NCBI GenBank assembly: GCA_016208975.1
Contig: JACQXA010000004.1
Coordinates: forward strand, 931,015-995,014
Origin: Nitrospinota bacterium
GTDB taxonomy: Bacteria > Nitrospinota_A > UBA7883 > JACRLM01
Reading direction: 5' to 3'
DNA: 64,000 nucleotides
Shown: in pieces, positions 31,549 to 40,922 of the stretch
Position numbering within the stretch: the stretch's first letter is position 1
Layout: the number at the start of each line of letters is the position of its first letter
Translations under genes and position numbers: made by a program
The notes under the pieces: model-generated
The model's database searches: none
Told to the model about the DNA's origin: nothing
The model's input: only the letters and a program-made list of their open reading frames with translations

Positions 31549-32466
31549 TCATTTGCGTTTTTTCTGCAGGGCTTTTTTTACCTGCCATTCGATGTTCTTT
31601 TTCTCCCCGGCGAACCGGGCCGCCCATTCCGCCAGCGGAACGATATTACAGTTTTTCGTGACAATACCCCCCTCGGTGCAGTTATAGAACCTGGCGGGGC
31701 CTTCGTCACGTTTGAGATTCGTGAACGCCCACTCCATCCACTGTTTGGTCACGTGGAAATTCTTCCTGGTGGGCATGTTCCGTCCGAATATGTCCGAGTC
31801 TGTCACCATCTCGCCGGAGTCCTGCCCGGCCACGCCCGCGCTGTTTCCATATATGGTTCCACCGGCGTATGACGGAGTGTTCGCCGGGAAACAAAGGTCT
31901 TGCCCAATAAAGGCCACCTGCGGCGCGCCCATGCGAAACGCCAGGTCCAGCCCCACGGACAGCACCGACCCGCCGGGTATGAGGTATCCCGCCGCCGGCT
32001 CCATTTGGGCGATCCTTGTGAGGGCGGGAATGTCCGGCGCGAACTTGTTGTAGAACATCACATCGCCTTTCCACTGGCCCAGCGCCTTGGGATGGGCGAT
32101 GGTTGGCGCCACTAATATGCGGCGCGATGTGTCCACCCCGTGGAAAAAATGGCCGATGTCCTCCTGCGGATCGAGAGTCACGGTAAGGGTGGGTGGAACC
32201 CCCTGCATTTCCAGCGCGCGATGTATGGTGTCCACCGCGATGATTATCACCCGGCCATGAAGGGCGTCCAGCCAATGGATGTTCTTGTCCAGCGACGGCC
32301 CCGCGCCCACCACCAGCGCCGGAATCCCGGTAAACCGGCCGAACAGCCGGGACACCCCGGGCGACCTGGCTATGACAGGTTTTATATTTTGGTAGTTCCC
32401 CATCCACAACCGCTCGAAGTTGTGGATGGTGGCGGTTTTGACTTCGTAGATCCGCTCCAGATCCAT
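31549..32466 (-). CDS. DUF115 / MAF_flag10-like protein
   Basis: 305 residues. The signature PALVVGAGPSLDKNIHWL, then IIIAVDTIHRAL, LTVTLDPQEDIGHFF and VAFIGQDLCFP, matches the DUF115 family (MptE-like fold, motility accessory factors). Family members are implicated in transferring nonulosonic acids to flagellin. Upstream of a pyruvyl-transferase gene and downstream of a diguanylate cyclase (6 nt gap), all minus strand. The length is short for a full MAF protein (often over 600), so other domains may be separate. Confidence 0.82.
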   Translation of the reverse strand: MDLERIYEVKTATIHNFERLWMGNYQNIKPVIARSPGVSRLFGRFTGIPALVVGAGPSLDKNIHWLDALHGRVIIIAVDTIHRALEMQGVPPTLTVTLDPQEDIGHFFHGVDTSRRILVAPTIAHPKALGQWKGDVMFYNKFAPDIPALTRIAQMEPAAGYLIPGGSVLSVGLDLAFRMGAPQVAFIGQDLCFPANTPSYAGGTIYGNSAGVAGQDSGEMVTDSDIFGRNMPTRKNFHVTKQWMEWAFTNLKRDEGPARFYNCTEGGIVTKNCNIVPLAEWAARFAGEKKNIEWQVKKALQKKRK

Positions 32467-32472
32467 CGGCGG

Positions 32473-33873
32473 TCAGGAATCCTGGAGGGTTACCACCCTG
32501 TTGCGCCCCTGCCGCTTGGCCTCGTACAGGCCCTTGTCGGCCTTTTGAATCAGGCTTTCGGGCGAGTCGCCGGGTTTAAATTCCGCCACGCCGAACGACG
32601 CGGTAACGCTTATGGTTTTGGCCTGGCCCTCGCTTTTAAGGACAAACTCGTGGGCGTGCAAAGCCTCCCGGATGTTATCCGCCGCTTTCACCCCGGCGTC
32701 CAGCGCCGTTTTATAGGCTATAACGGCGAACTCCTCCCCGCCGTAACGCGCCACGGTATCGGCGGCCCGCACGGTTTCCTTGCCAACCGCGGCCACGGTG
32801 GCCAGCACCTTATCCCCCACCTGGTGGCCATAGGTGTCGTTGAATTTCTTGAAATGGTCAATATCGAACATGATCAGGCAGAAAGGCTCCTGGTAACGAC
32901 TATAAGCCCCCGCCGCCTCTTTAAGTTTTTCATCGAAATAAGCGCGGTTGTAAACCTTGGTCAGATGGTCCACAAACCGGGCGCTCCGGGCCATTTCCAG
33001 CTCCACCTCCAGCTTGGCTATGCGCTCGGCGGACTCCAAAAGCTTCTTCTCCGAATCCGCCAGCCGTACCCGCGTGGCGGCGTTCTCCTTCTGGATGCTC
33101 ATGGTCTCGCTGATGATGGCCCGCTGTATCTTCTTTATTTCGTCTATGCTTTCTGCGGCGGCCACCTGGCGGGAATAACTTTCCAGTTTCACGCCGAAGG
33201 TCTCGCTGGAGATGGCCAGGGATTTAAGCTGGTTCGTCAGGGCGCTGATGACCTTCTTTAACTCCTCCCGCTCCCGCCCCACTACAACAGACTCGTTGCT
33301 CTTGTTGATGAAGAAGTTATAAAGCGAGTGGCTCAGGCTCTCCACATCGGGGGATCTCAAGTCGGCGTATTTCCTGTCCCGGAGCGTGCTTAGGGTTTCG
33401 TAGAAAGGCTCCTTCTCGTCCGCCAGCACCAGCACACCCTTGGAGAAACAATCTATCAGCGCCATATATGGCGTCATCAGTTCCCGCGTCATCTCCTCCA
33501 CGTCGCCCGCCATCGCGGACTGGCCGCCGGTAGCGCCCTGCTCGCCCTTGGAGAAAAGCGAGCCCAGGCTGGAGAGGAACCCGCCGCCTCCGGCTCCCCC
33601 AGGCGCGCCTTTGGCTCCCCCTTTTTCCCGGATGAAATAATCCACATGTTTTATCAGGGCGGCGTATTCCTTGTTGATTTGCTGGATCTGGAACAGGTTG
33701 TTGGCGCCCTTGATGCGCTGGAGCAGAACGTCCATCGCCTTGTCCAGGGTTTCGTTTTCTTTAACGTGGCCGCGGACCTGGCTGATCAAGGCGCCGGACA
33801 GCGTCTTGTAACCCTCTATCACCTGCTGGAGGATTTCGGCTTTTTCGCGGTATCGCTGGAGAAGCTCACTCAT
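32473..33873 (-). CDS. Cytoplasmic diguanylate cyclase (GGDEF) with helical N-terminus
   Basis: 466 residues without membrane segments. A helical/coiled-coil N-terminal part (about 1-300, with a Gly-rich linker near 85-120) leads to a GGDEF domain (about 305-465) with active-site YGGEEFAVI, metal-binding FDIDHFKKFND and an RxxD inhibitory site (RAAD) five residues before the GGEEF. It should make c-di-GMP and be product-inhibited. The long helices suggest dimerisation or partner control. Adjacent flagellar-type genes fit a motility role. Confidence 0.9.
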   Translation of the reverse strand: MSELLQRYREKAEILQQVIEGYKTLSGALISQVRGHVKENETLDKAMDVLLQRIKGANNLFQIQQINKEYAALIKHVDYFIREKGGAKGAPGGAGGGGFLSSLGSLFSKGEQGATGGQSAMAGDVEEMTRELMTPYMALIDCFSKGVLVLADEKEPFYETLSTLRDRKYADLRSPDVESLSHSLYNFFINKSNESVVVGREREELKKVISALTNQLKSLAISSETFGVKLESYSRQVAAAESIDEIKKIQRAIISETMSIQKENAATRVRLADSEKKLLESAERIAKLEVELEMARSARFVDHLTKVYNRAYFDEKLKEAAGAYSRYQEPFCLIMFDIDHFKKFNDTYGHQVGDKVLATVAAVGKETVRAADTVARYGGEEFAVIAYKTALDAGVKAADNIREALHAHEFVLKSEGQAKTISVTASFGVAEFKPGDSPESLIQKADKGLYEAKRQGRNRVVTLQDS

Positions 33874-33939
33874 GCTTAAATCCCGTTTTCAATATTGGGA
33901 GCGCCTGTTCGGCCGGTTAAGGATTATATCACCACGACG

Positions 33940-35520
33940 TTATGCGGTTATCACCCGGCCCGGGCGCCGCTCGGTGGGCGCTCCGTCCAGCACCGCGAAA
34001 ACCCCGTTCACCATGACATGGGCGATTCCGGAGGGATAGGCCAGCGGCTGGGAGTAAGTGGAGTTGTCGCCGATGGTTTCCGGGTTGAACGCCACGATGT
34101 CGGCGAAATAACCCTCTTTCAATTTGCCCCGGCCCGCGATCCCGAAAAATTCGCAGGCTTGCGCGGAGGTTTTCCGCACAGCCTCGGGAATGCTGACAAG
34201 TTTCTTCTCAAACACGTATTCCCGGAAAAACCTGGGGAACGAGCCGAAGGTGCGTGGATGGGGTTTACCCAGGGCCAGCGGCCCGTCCACAGCCCGGGCG
34301 CCCGCGTCGGAACCCACCACCACCCATGGCTTGCCAAGGATTCTTGAAAGGTTGTCTTCACTCATGCAGAAATATATGGCCTCCACATCGGTTTTCTCTT
34401 CCAAAAGAAGGTCGAACACGAATTCCAGCGGCTCTTTGCCCCTTTTAACGGCGCCTTCGGCCACGGTGAGCCCTTCGATATCCTTGTTTTTCTCCGTCAC
34501 CACCTGCGACACCATCACCGTTTGCCAATATTCCGGTTCGGGATGGTTGCGCAATATCTCCTCGCGGAAAGAGGCCCGCTCCCGCTTGTCACCCAGCATG
34601 GCCACCAGGTTGTCTTTGCCCCCGTCGAAAGCCCTGTCGGGCAGGATAACCTGCAACCCCGTGTTGGACGCCAGGTATGGATAACGGTCCGCCATGATCT
34701 GTACCCCTTCCGCCATGGCGCCCTCCAGTATCCCGAAGGCTTTGTCCAGCTTGCGCCAGTTGTCTTTACCGGCGGTTTTCAAATGGCTCACCTGAAGCTT
34801 TGCCCCGGAGCCTTTTGCGATGGCCGTAACCTCCTCCAGCGACTCCAGCAGGCGCGGCCCTTCCGACCGGATATGGGACGTGAACACCTTGCCCCGCTCG
34901 GCCACTGGCCGGAAAGCTTCGATAAACTCCGCCGTCTCGGCGAAACAGGCTGGCGGATAAACCACCCCCACAGACATCCCCAGCGCGCCGTGATCCAAAG
35001 CCTGCGCCACGGTCTTCTGGATCTCTGTCATCCGTTCCGGGCCGGGTTTGCTGGAGTTGAACCCCAACACCGAGCCCCGCACGGTATTGTAACCAATAAG
35101 AGCTCCGTAATTCACCGCGGGCCGGGCCCGGTCCAGCGACTCGAAATACTCGTCCATGTTGGCCCAGTCCACCCGGACGCCGAACTGCTCCTCGTAATCC
35201 TTCGCCCGGCGGGCCAAAACCTCGCCGCCCATGGGCGCCGCCGAATAACCGCAGTTGCCCCCCACCTCGGTGGTAACCCCCTGCAGGACCTTGGAGCGGG
35301 CGCGGGGGTCTATTATCAGGTAATAGTCGGAATGGGAATGGATGTCCACAAAACCGGGGGCCACCACAAGGCCCTCGGCGTTTACCACTACATCCGCGCC
35401 CCGGCTGATATCAGGGGCAATGGCTGAGATTTTGTCCCCTTTCACCGCCACGTCCATTTTCTTCAGCTGGGGCGATTCCCCGTCGGCCACCAGGCCGTTT
35501 TTGATGATTGCGTCGTACAC
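33940..35520 (-). CDS. N-acyl-D-amino-acid deacylase (D-aminoacylase family)
   Basis: 526 residues, normal for the family. Amidohydrolase fold with the metal motif GFVDIHSHSD, the D-aminoacylase cysteine-containing EVGGNCGYSAAP, IGYNTVRG, HIRSEG and VVGSDAGARAVDG. Releases D-amino acids from N-acyl-D-amino acids or cleaves related amides. It lies 2 nt downstream of slt on the same strand; murein recycling is a plausible theme but is inferred. Confidence 0.87.
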   Translation of the reverse strand: MYDAIIKNGLVADGESPQLKKMDVAVKGDKISAIAPDISRGADVVVNAEGLVVAPGFVDIHSHSDYYLIIDPRARSKVLQGVTTEVGGNCGYSAAPMGGEVLARRAKDYEEQFGVRVDWANMDEYFESLDRARPAVNYGALIGYNTVRGSVLGFNSSKPGPERMTEIQKTVAQALDHGALGMSVGVVYPPACFAETAEFIEAFRPVAERGKVFTSHIRSEGPRLLESLEEVTAIAKGSGAKLQVSHLKTAGKDNWRKLDKAFGILEGAMAEGVQIMADRYPYLASNTGLQVILPDRAFDGGKDNLVAMLGDKRERASFREEILRNHPEPEYWQTVMVSQVVTEKNKDIEGLTVAEGAVKRGKEPLEFVFDLLLEEKTDVEAIYFCMSEDNLSRILGKPWVVVGSDAGARAVDGPLALGKPHPRTFGSFPRFFREYVFEKKLVSIPEAVRKTSAQACEFFGIAGRGKLKEGYFADIVAFNPETIGDNSTYSQPLAYPSGIAHVMVNGVFAVLDGAPTERRPGRVITA

Positions 35521-35522
35521 TT

Positions 35523-37676
35523 TTATTTCTTTCCCGTATCCGCGGCGGCCAAAGCGCCGGTTCCCGAATAGATACGCCGGTACATCACGGCGTTCCGGGT
35601 TACTTTTTTCACGTAATCCCGCGTTTCGGCGTATGGGATGAGTTCAACGAACTCGTCGTCTTCCACGCCGGCGAAACGCGTCATCCAGCGGTTTGCCACG
35701 GCGCCCGCGTTATACGCGGCCACAAGATATACAAGTTTACCATCGTATTTGCGCGCCAGTTCCGAAAGATGGGCCACGCCCAGCGTAATATTCACCGCCG
35801 GGTCGAAAAGCAATTCCTCGTCGAACCGGTTCTGCCCATCCTTCTCGGGCCCGAACAGCCCCTCATACATCGTCTTTCCGGTGGCGGGCATCAACTGCAT
35901 GAGTCCCCTAGCCCCAGCCGGGGAAAGGGCTGAAGGGTTGAAGGCCGACTCCTGCCGGATAAGAGCCAGGGCCAGATACTGGTTCATACTATCGCGGGTG
36001 GCGGCGCAAAGCTCATCCCAATACCCCGCCGGGTAAAGAAGCCGCCACACCTCCCCGTTCATCCCCTCGCCTGTCTCCGCCTGTATCAATCTGGCCCGGC
36101 TGGCCAGCCGCATTGCCTCTCCGGCGTTACCCGCCTTGACGGACATCCAGCCCGCCCAAAGCATCCTTTCCGCGCTGGGTGGAGCGGCGTTTATAAAATA
36201 ATCCAGTTCCGCTTTCACTCCCGGGCCGTGCCCTACCTCCAGCAGGGCCATTACCCGGTTAATCCTGTCCTCTTCCAGCTTATCCGTAGCCTGTGGGGTG
36301 GGGACATCCGGCATGGGCGGCGGCTGGGTTGCGGCCTCTTCCCAGCCCGCCGAAACCGCCGATACTTCGCCAGACAACAGAACCCCGTAATATGAGTTGG
36401 GGAATTTCCTTGATGTCTCCCCTCGCCATTGTTCCGCCTGCGGCCCGGCGCCAGCCCTGGCCCAGGCCCTTGCCGCCCAATACGTAAATTTTCCGTCTTG
36501 CCGGGTTAAAGGTATTTTTTGATGGGCTTCAATGAAATTTGCCGCGGCGTTTTCAAAACTCCCCCGCCGGTACTCCAGCCAACCCAGCCGCCATAACAGG
36601 TCATCATGCTCGTTGTCTGAAGGCGAAAGTTCCAGCGCTTTGCGATAATGGGCGGCGGCGGTTTCCCATTCGGCATTGGCTTCGGCTATCTTGCCCGCCA
36701 ATATATGCGCCTGCCTTGCGATGGCCGGTTCTTTACCATCTTTCACCAATGTGTCCAGCCGGGCCCGCGCCTCGTCCGCCCGGTCGAAATTCCAGTCAAT
36801 AACCGACATCTGCCGCAGGGCCATCTCGCCAAGCTGGCCGGACTCCGGATCCTCCGACAACATCGCAAAGGTGTTTTTAGCTTCTTCCCGGTTCCGGGCT
36901 TTGTATTGGGCCATGCCCAGCTTGTACATGATGTCCGCCTGGTCGCCCGAAGGGTTCTGGAGCATTAATTTCAGCTCGGCCTCCGCTTCTTTGTACCGGA
37001 ACGCCGCCATCAGCTTTTGCGCGCGCCGCTCCAACATCTGCCGGTCCGGTTCGGGCGCTGTTTGTTCATGCTCGTAAAGTTTCTGGGCGAGCCTTTCCAT
37101 GTTTTCCCGGGCGCGCCACGCCGAAGCGGCCGTGGGATAGTCGTAATACACCCTCTGATATCCCGCCGCCGCCTGCGCCAGCGCCCCTTGCGCCTCATGC
37201 CGGGCCGATTCGATCATCACCCGTTCCGGGATGAATTGGGGATTAACGTCGCTCTCGCTTATCTTTTCCAGCTCAACGCCGCACGCCTCCGGCGCCGGGT
37301 CCGCGCAGGCGGCCCGCAAAGTTTGCTCTTTGAGTTTTTTGATGATTGGCGAATCCGGGAACCGGGCTGTTACGGAATTTAATACTGTTTTTGCGAAGCC
37401 GGGTCTGCCATCCAGAAACTCCATTTGGGCCAGATCCAGCGCCGCATAGTCTTCCAGAATATAATCCCGCCCGATTAGCGGTAGCAGTTTTTCCCGCGCC
37501 TTCACTCTGTCGCCGGATTTCACATAATGCCTGGCCTCTTTATAAAGAAGCTGGTATTCCCCATGGGTAAGCTTTTGGGGCGCTGAGGGCGCAACCTGGG
37601 CGCCTGGCGCGCAAGCCCCCAAAATAATGCTAGCCGACGCTAACGCCGTGGCTATGTAAAAACCTGACCACTTCAT
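35523..37676 (-). CDS. slt: Soluble-type lytic murein transglycosylase (lipoprotein, TPR superhelix plus SLT)
   Basis: 717 residues. A lipoprotein signal (ASIILGAC), a long alpha-helical TPR-like superhelix (about 35-540) and a C-terminal SLT domain (about 555-690) with catalytic glutamate in ALIRQESAFNPSALS and GARGLMQLMP, then AYNAGAVAN. It cleaves glycan strands with anhydromuramoyl formation. The lipidated form is unlike E. coli Slt70. Its 5' end overlaps miaA by 47 nt. Confidence 0.88.
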   Translation of the reverse strand: MKWSGFYIATALASASIILGACAPGAQVAPSAPQKLTHGEYQLLYKEARHYVKSGDRVKAREKLLPLIGRDYILEDYAALDLAQMEFLDGRPGFAKTVLNSVTARFPDSPIIKKLKEQTLRAACADPAPEACGVELEKISESDVNPQFIPERVMIESARHEAQGALAQAAAGYQRVYYDYPTAASAWRARENMERLAQKLYEHEQTAPEPDRQMLERRAQKLMAAFRYKEAEAELKLMLQNPSGDQADIMYKLGMAQYKARNREEAKNTFAMLSEDPESGQLGEMALRQMSVIDWNFDRADEARARLDTLVKDGKEPAIARQAHILAGKIAEANAEWETAAAHYRKALELSPSDNEHDDLLWRLGWLEYRRGSFENAAANFIEAHQKIPLTRQDGKFTYWAARAWARAGAGPQAEQWRGETSRKFPNSYYGVLLSGEVSAVSAGWEEAATQPPPMPDVPTPQATDKLEEDRINRVMALLEVGHGPGVKAELDYFINAAPPSAERMLWAGWMSVKAGNAGEAMRLASRARLIQAETGEGMNGEVWRLLYPAGYWDELCAATRDSMNQYLALALIRQESAFNPSALSPAGARGLMQLMPATGKTMYEGLFGPEKDGQNRFDEELLFDPAVNITLGVAHLSELARKYDGKLVYLVAAYNAGAVANRWMTRFAGVEDDEFVELIPYAETRDYVKKVTRNAVMYRRIYSGTGALAAADTGKK

Positions 37677-38607
37677 CTTTCGTCAATATTGCCTTGGCCA
37701 CATCTTCGGCCCCCTGATTTTCGCCAACTGATATTTTTACCGCGCCCCGGATACCGTTGAACCAGGTCACCTGCCGTTTGGCGTAGGCGCGGGTTTGCTG
37801 TTTTATTATACGTTCCGTCTCGCCGGGTTCTATCAGCCCGGCCAGCTCCTCGCATATCGTGCGGTACCCAAGGGAACGCATGGGCTTGATGTCCATATTA
37901 TACCCTCTGCCCAATAGCCGCCTAACCTCTTCCCGCCACCCGGTAGCCATCATGGCTTCCACCCGGGTATCTATCCTCAAATTAAGGATGTGCCGGGGAA
38001 CGTCCAGCGCCACCATCAGTGTGTCCCACTCGGGCCTGTTGGGATTCTCCCTGTAAATGTCCGACAGTTTGCGCCCCACGGTCCAATAAACCCCCAACGC
38101 CCGGCGAACCCTGAACCGGTCATTGGGATGGATTTTTTGCATCCATTCAGGATCGGCCTCCGAAGCCAGCCGGAACAACGTGGTAAGCCCATCCGTTGCC
38201 TCCACCTCGTCCATCTTCAATTCAGCCTCGTGGCTGGTCTTGGCGCCACAGTGCAACCCTTCCGTCAGCGCTTTCAGATATAGCCCCGTGCCACCCACCA
38301 CCAGCGGCAGACGTTTTGCGCTCCACAGCTTTGCGGCTATGGCGCCCGCGTCGGTTTTATAACGGGACACGGTGTAATCCTCCTCCGGCTCCACGGCGTC
38401 CATCAGGTGATGGGGGACGCGCTGGAGAAGCTCTTTCGGCGGTTTGGCGGAACCGATGTCAAAATGCCTGTACACCTGCACCGAATCGGCTGAAATCACA
38501 TGGGTATTAAGCCGCTCGGCCAGTATCACGCCGGTCTCGCTTTTACCCGAGGCGGTAGGCCCGGCCAGGATTAAAAGGGGGGGGAGGTTTTCGACTATGG
38601 CGGTCAT
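37630..38607 (-). CDS. miaA: tRNA dimethylallyltransferase
   Basis: 325 residues. P-loop GPTASGKSETG, then DSVQVYRHFDIGSAKP, VGGTGLYLKAL and the C-terminal QQTRAYAKRQVTWF. Transfers dimethylallyl to A37 of tRNAs reading UNN codons, using DMAPP from the pathway served by dxs and ispA. Overlaps slt by 47 nt and follows the methyltransferase gene by 15 nt. Confidence 0.94.
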   Translation of the reverse strand: MTAIVENLPPLLILAGPTASGKSETGVILAERLNTHVISADSVQVYRHFDIGSAKPPKELLQRVPHHLMDAVEPEEDYTVSRYKTDAGAIAAKLWSAKRLPLVVGGTGLYLKALTEGLHCGAKTSHEAELKMDEVEATDGLTTLFRLASEADPEWMQKIHPNDRFRVRRALGVYWTVGRKLSDIYRENPNRPEWDTLMVALDVPRHILNLRIDTRVEAMMATGWREEVRRLLGRGYNMDIKPMRSLGYRTICEELAGLIEPGETERIIKQQTRAYAKRQVTWFNGIRGAVKISVGENQGAEDVAKAILTKDEVVRFLHSHGVSVG

Positions 38608-38622
38608 GGGTTCACTTTTCCC

Positions 38623-39330
38623 TCACGGCCCCACGAACCGGGCCATGATGGCGTTAAACTCTTCCGAGTCTCCACCATCGGTGGATTTTAAGATCATCGG
38701 CGGTTCTTCCACTACTGTTCCCGGAGCCGGGGAGAGCCGCGCTTCACTAAGAAACAGGGACGGGGCGCTAAGGGGAAATGAACATACCAGCCGGTACCGC
38801 CGTTCGCTAAACCCGTAGGCTTGAATGAGCGCAAGGTATTCGTCCCTTCTCTCGTACAGCATGGTTATGTACAGCGCCCCCTCGTTTTTCAGGATGGCGG
38901 AGGAGGCTTTCACCAATCCTTCCAGTGTCATTTTTATCTCGTGCCGGGCCATAGCCTTTCCGGGATCAGGGTTTATCCTGCCCGTGCCGGCTTTTCTGTA
39001 TGGCGGGTTTGAGATTACCGCATCGAACGCCCTTCCCGGAAAAAGCCTGTCCGCTTGGGTCATGTCCCCAGCTACCGCGTAGAACCTTTTGATTCTGTTG
39101 CTCTCGGCGTTTTTCCTGGCTGTGGAAAGAAGTTTGTGGTCCAGTTCCAGCGCCACAATAGAAATATCCGGCTGGCTCAACCCGGCCAGGATGGATAGCG
39201 CGCCAACTCCCGCGCCCATGTCAATTACACTACTGCCGCCCTTGATTTGTAAAAAACCCGCCAGAATAAAGGAATCCCGGTTGTACCTGTAACCGGCCTT
39301 GTCCTGATCCAGCCTGGTGATCTTGCGCAT
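38623..39330 (-). CDS. tRNA1(Val) m6A-methyltransferase-like (TrmN6/YfiC) protein
   Basis: 235 residues from ATG 39330 (a longer frame to 39375 is possible). Begins with DKAGYRYNRDSFILAGF, the N-terminus typical of YfiC-like enzymes, followed by VIDMGAGVGALSI (SAM site) and ISNPPYRKAG, the NPPY motif of N6-adenine methyltransferases. Acts probably on tRNA or a related RNA. It is the first gene of the miaA-slt-aminoacylase run. Confidence 0.82.
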   Translation of the reverse strand: MRKITRLDQDKAGYRYNRDSFILAGFLQIKGGSSVIDMGAGVGALSILAGLSQPDISIVALELDHKLLSTARKNAESNRIKRFYAVAGDMTQADRLFPGRAFDAVISNPPYRKAGTGRINPDPGKAMARHEIKMTLEGLVKASSAILKNEGALYITMLYERRDEYLALIQAYGFSERRYRLVCSFPLSAPSLFLSEARLSPAPGTVVEEPPMILKSTDGGDSEEFNAIMARFVGP

Positions 39331-39379
39331 GGGAGCATTGTAACGGCGGGCGCCGGAAGGAAGCAATCGGCGCAAAACG

Positions 39380-39406
39380 AAAAAAGCCCGGCTTTTACAG
39401 CCGGGC
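39380..39406 (-). terminator. Intrinsic terminator of flaG
   Basis: GCCCGGCT-TTTAC-AGCCGGGC (39386-39406) with a T-run on the minus strand (complement of 39380-39385). Confidence 0.85.
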
Positions 39407-39431
39407 GTATAACCTTCGGCAAGCTACCTGG

Positions 39432-39926
39432 TCATTTCTTGGAGCCTGACATGATGTTTCCGCCGGAATCGATGTATTTCTGCACCGTGTCCCGGATGTG
39501 CCGCTCCTGCTCGGCCGGGATTTCCTTCACCACCTGGGAGTCCTGCCTGTTGACCACTTTTATGACCAGTTCCTTGTTCTCCACCAGGTAATCCATTTTC
39601 AGGTTTGGGTTGGACACGGCGTAATTGGCCTGGATGGCCTGGGCCGCCAGATCGTCTCCCGCCTGCTGGTCGTTCCCCTTGGCGCGCTCTTTGGCCTGGG
39701 CGGTTTTTTCCTGGGCGGTGCGCTGGGCCTGGGCGGAATGGCTGGCGGAGCCATGGTTTTCCACCACGCTTCCGGCGTCAGTGGATATGGAAACCTTGTA
39801 GTCCGCCGAAGAGCCGGAAGACTCCCCCATAACCGGAGCTTCCTGCCTTGGAGCAGGAGCCCGCTTGGGCGCAGACGCTCCCCTTGCAACCGCTGGAGCA
39901 GGCGCTGTTACATTCGGGGTTTCCAT
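39432..39926 (-). CDS. flaG: FlaG-family flagellar protein
   Basis: 164 residues from ATG 39926. An Ala/Pro- and Ser-rich N-terminal half, then the FlaG core MDYLVENKELVIKVVNRQD and VVKEIPAEQERHIRD. FlaG influences filament length or assembly and is usually next to fliD or flagellin; here it stands alone. A near-consensus sigma-28 promoter lies about 140 nt upstream and a terminator follows, so it is a single-gene late flagellar unit. Confidence 0.85.
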   Translation of the reverse strand: METPNVTAPAPAVARGASAPKRAPAPRQEAPVMGESSGSSADYKVSISTDAGSVVENHGSASHSAQAQRTAQEKTAQAKERAKGNDQQAGDDLAAQAIQANYAVSNPNLKMDYLVENKELVIKVVNRQDSQVVKEIPAEQERHIRDTVQKYIDSGGNIMSGSKK

Positions 39927-40064
39927 GATATATGCGCACCCACCTTTCAACCGGGCCAAGGCCTTGTGTTACCGCATGGCCTTTATGGCCCATATCTTGT
40001 CATCATCGTATTGCTTACGCTTGTTATATCGCAATACCTTTTATAAACACTATCGCTAATTGTC

Positions 40065-40091
40065 TTATCGGTAGCCATAACTTAAACTTTA
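40065..40091 (-). promoter_or_regulatory. Sigma-28 (FliA) promoter upstream of flaG
   Basis: On the minus strand TAAAGTTT (40091-40084), exactly 11 nt, then ACCGATAA (40072-40065). The sigma-28 consensus is TAAAGTTT-N11-GCCGATAA, so only one position differs. Predicted start near 40058, leaving a leader of roughly 130 nt in a markedly AT-rich region (about 39975-40190). No gene was seen in that region. Confidence 0.85.
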
Positions 40092-40268
40092 GCCATTTTA
40101 CGAATTTTTTATGGCGTTTTCAGTTTGCGTAAAATCCTACTTAAAATATCAATCAAATCAATCAAATAGGCAAGATCATCTGTAAAAATATTTTCAGCGG
40201 CTTGGGCTTGCGGCCCGGAGAATGGGATTAAACAGGTCGTTTTACGAGGCTACCCGCTATGTCGGGGC

Positions 40269-40313
40269 AAAAAAATCTTCCGGCGCCGTCAGGAACCTGG
40301 CGGCAACCGGAAG
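40269..40313 (-). terminator. Intrinsic terminator of the Ala/Pro-rich secreted protein
   Basis: CTTCCGG (40277-40283) pairs with CCGGAAG (40307-40313), with further internal pairing. The A-run 40269-40275 supplies the T-run on the minus strand. Confidence 0.75.
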
Positions 40314-40348
40314 TGTAGTACGTTGGTCGAAGTAGCTGAAAAGAAAAG

Positions 40349-40594
40349 TTATTTCTTGGTCTCTTCTTTCTTGGGCTCTTCTTTCTTCTTGGAATCTTTC
40401 TTCTTCTCCTCTTTCTTCGGAGCTTCGGCGGCCGGAGCGGCAGCAGGAGCAGCGGCAGGAGCGGCGGCGGCCGGAGCGGCAGCAGGAGCGGCCGGAGCGG
40501 CGGCTTTCTTCTCTTCAGCGGAAGCGAAAGAGCTACCAGCCACGGTGAACATAAAACCAGCAACCATCAACGCAACAACAGTCCGAATAGTCAT
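40349..40594 (-). CDS. Exported Ala/Pro repeat protein with Lys/Glu tail
   Basis: 81 residues from ATG 40594, which has GGGGG 5 nt upstream. A good signal peptide (VVALMVAGFMFTVAGSSFA) precedes an AAPAAAP-repeat region (about 30-52) and a highly charged KKEEKKKDSKKKEEPKKEE end. Probably a disordered periplasmic protein. It has its own terminator, and a MITE lies 85 bp upstream. Function unknown. Confidence 0.6.
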   Translation of the reverse strand: MTIRTVVALMVAGFMFTVAGSSFASAEEKKAAAPAAPAAAPAAAAPAAAPAAAPAAEAPKKEEKKKDSKKKEEPKKEETKK

Positions 40595-40678
40595 CTTGAC
40601 CCCCAAAAAGGTGTTAAGGAAAAACATGGAATAGAAGATTAGCAAAATTGCAGGAAAAATCCAGCTTTTTTATTTTTC

Positions 40679-40829
40679 GGTGGTGTCTCAGTTTGAATCT
40701 CAAATAACAGACAGATCCTTCACTTCGCTTGCGCTTCGCTCAGGATGACAATGTGATCAACGGCTTTTATATTGTCATCCTGAGCGTAAGTGAAGAATCT
40801 CCCCTGTACTTTCAAACTGAGACACTACC
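40679..40829 (-). mobile_element. 151-bp MITE-like palindromic element, copy 4 (inverted)
   Basis: The only copy inserted in the opposite orientation. Perfect 8-bp target duplication TATTTTTC (40671-40678 and 40830-40837). It lies between the Ala/Pro-rich gene and the DegT-type aminotransferase; the remaining ~90 bp to 40922 holds no recognised gene. Confidence 0.92.
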
Positions 40830-40922
40830 TATTTTTCGCGGTAAAAGGCGCCATTTTTTTTCCGGGGAAGGTTTATACCAACTCCGGTCCGGAAAGGGTA
40901 AGCAATGTTTTACTTCGGAGTA

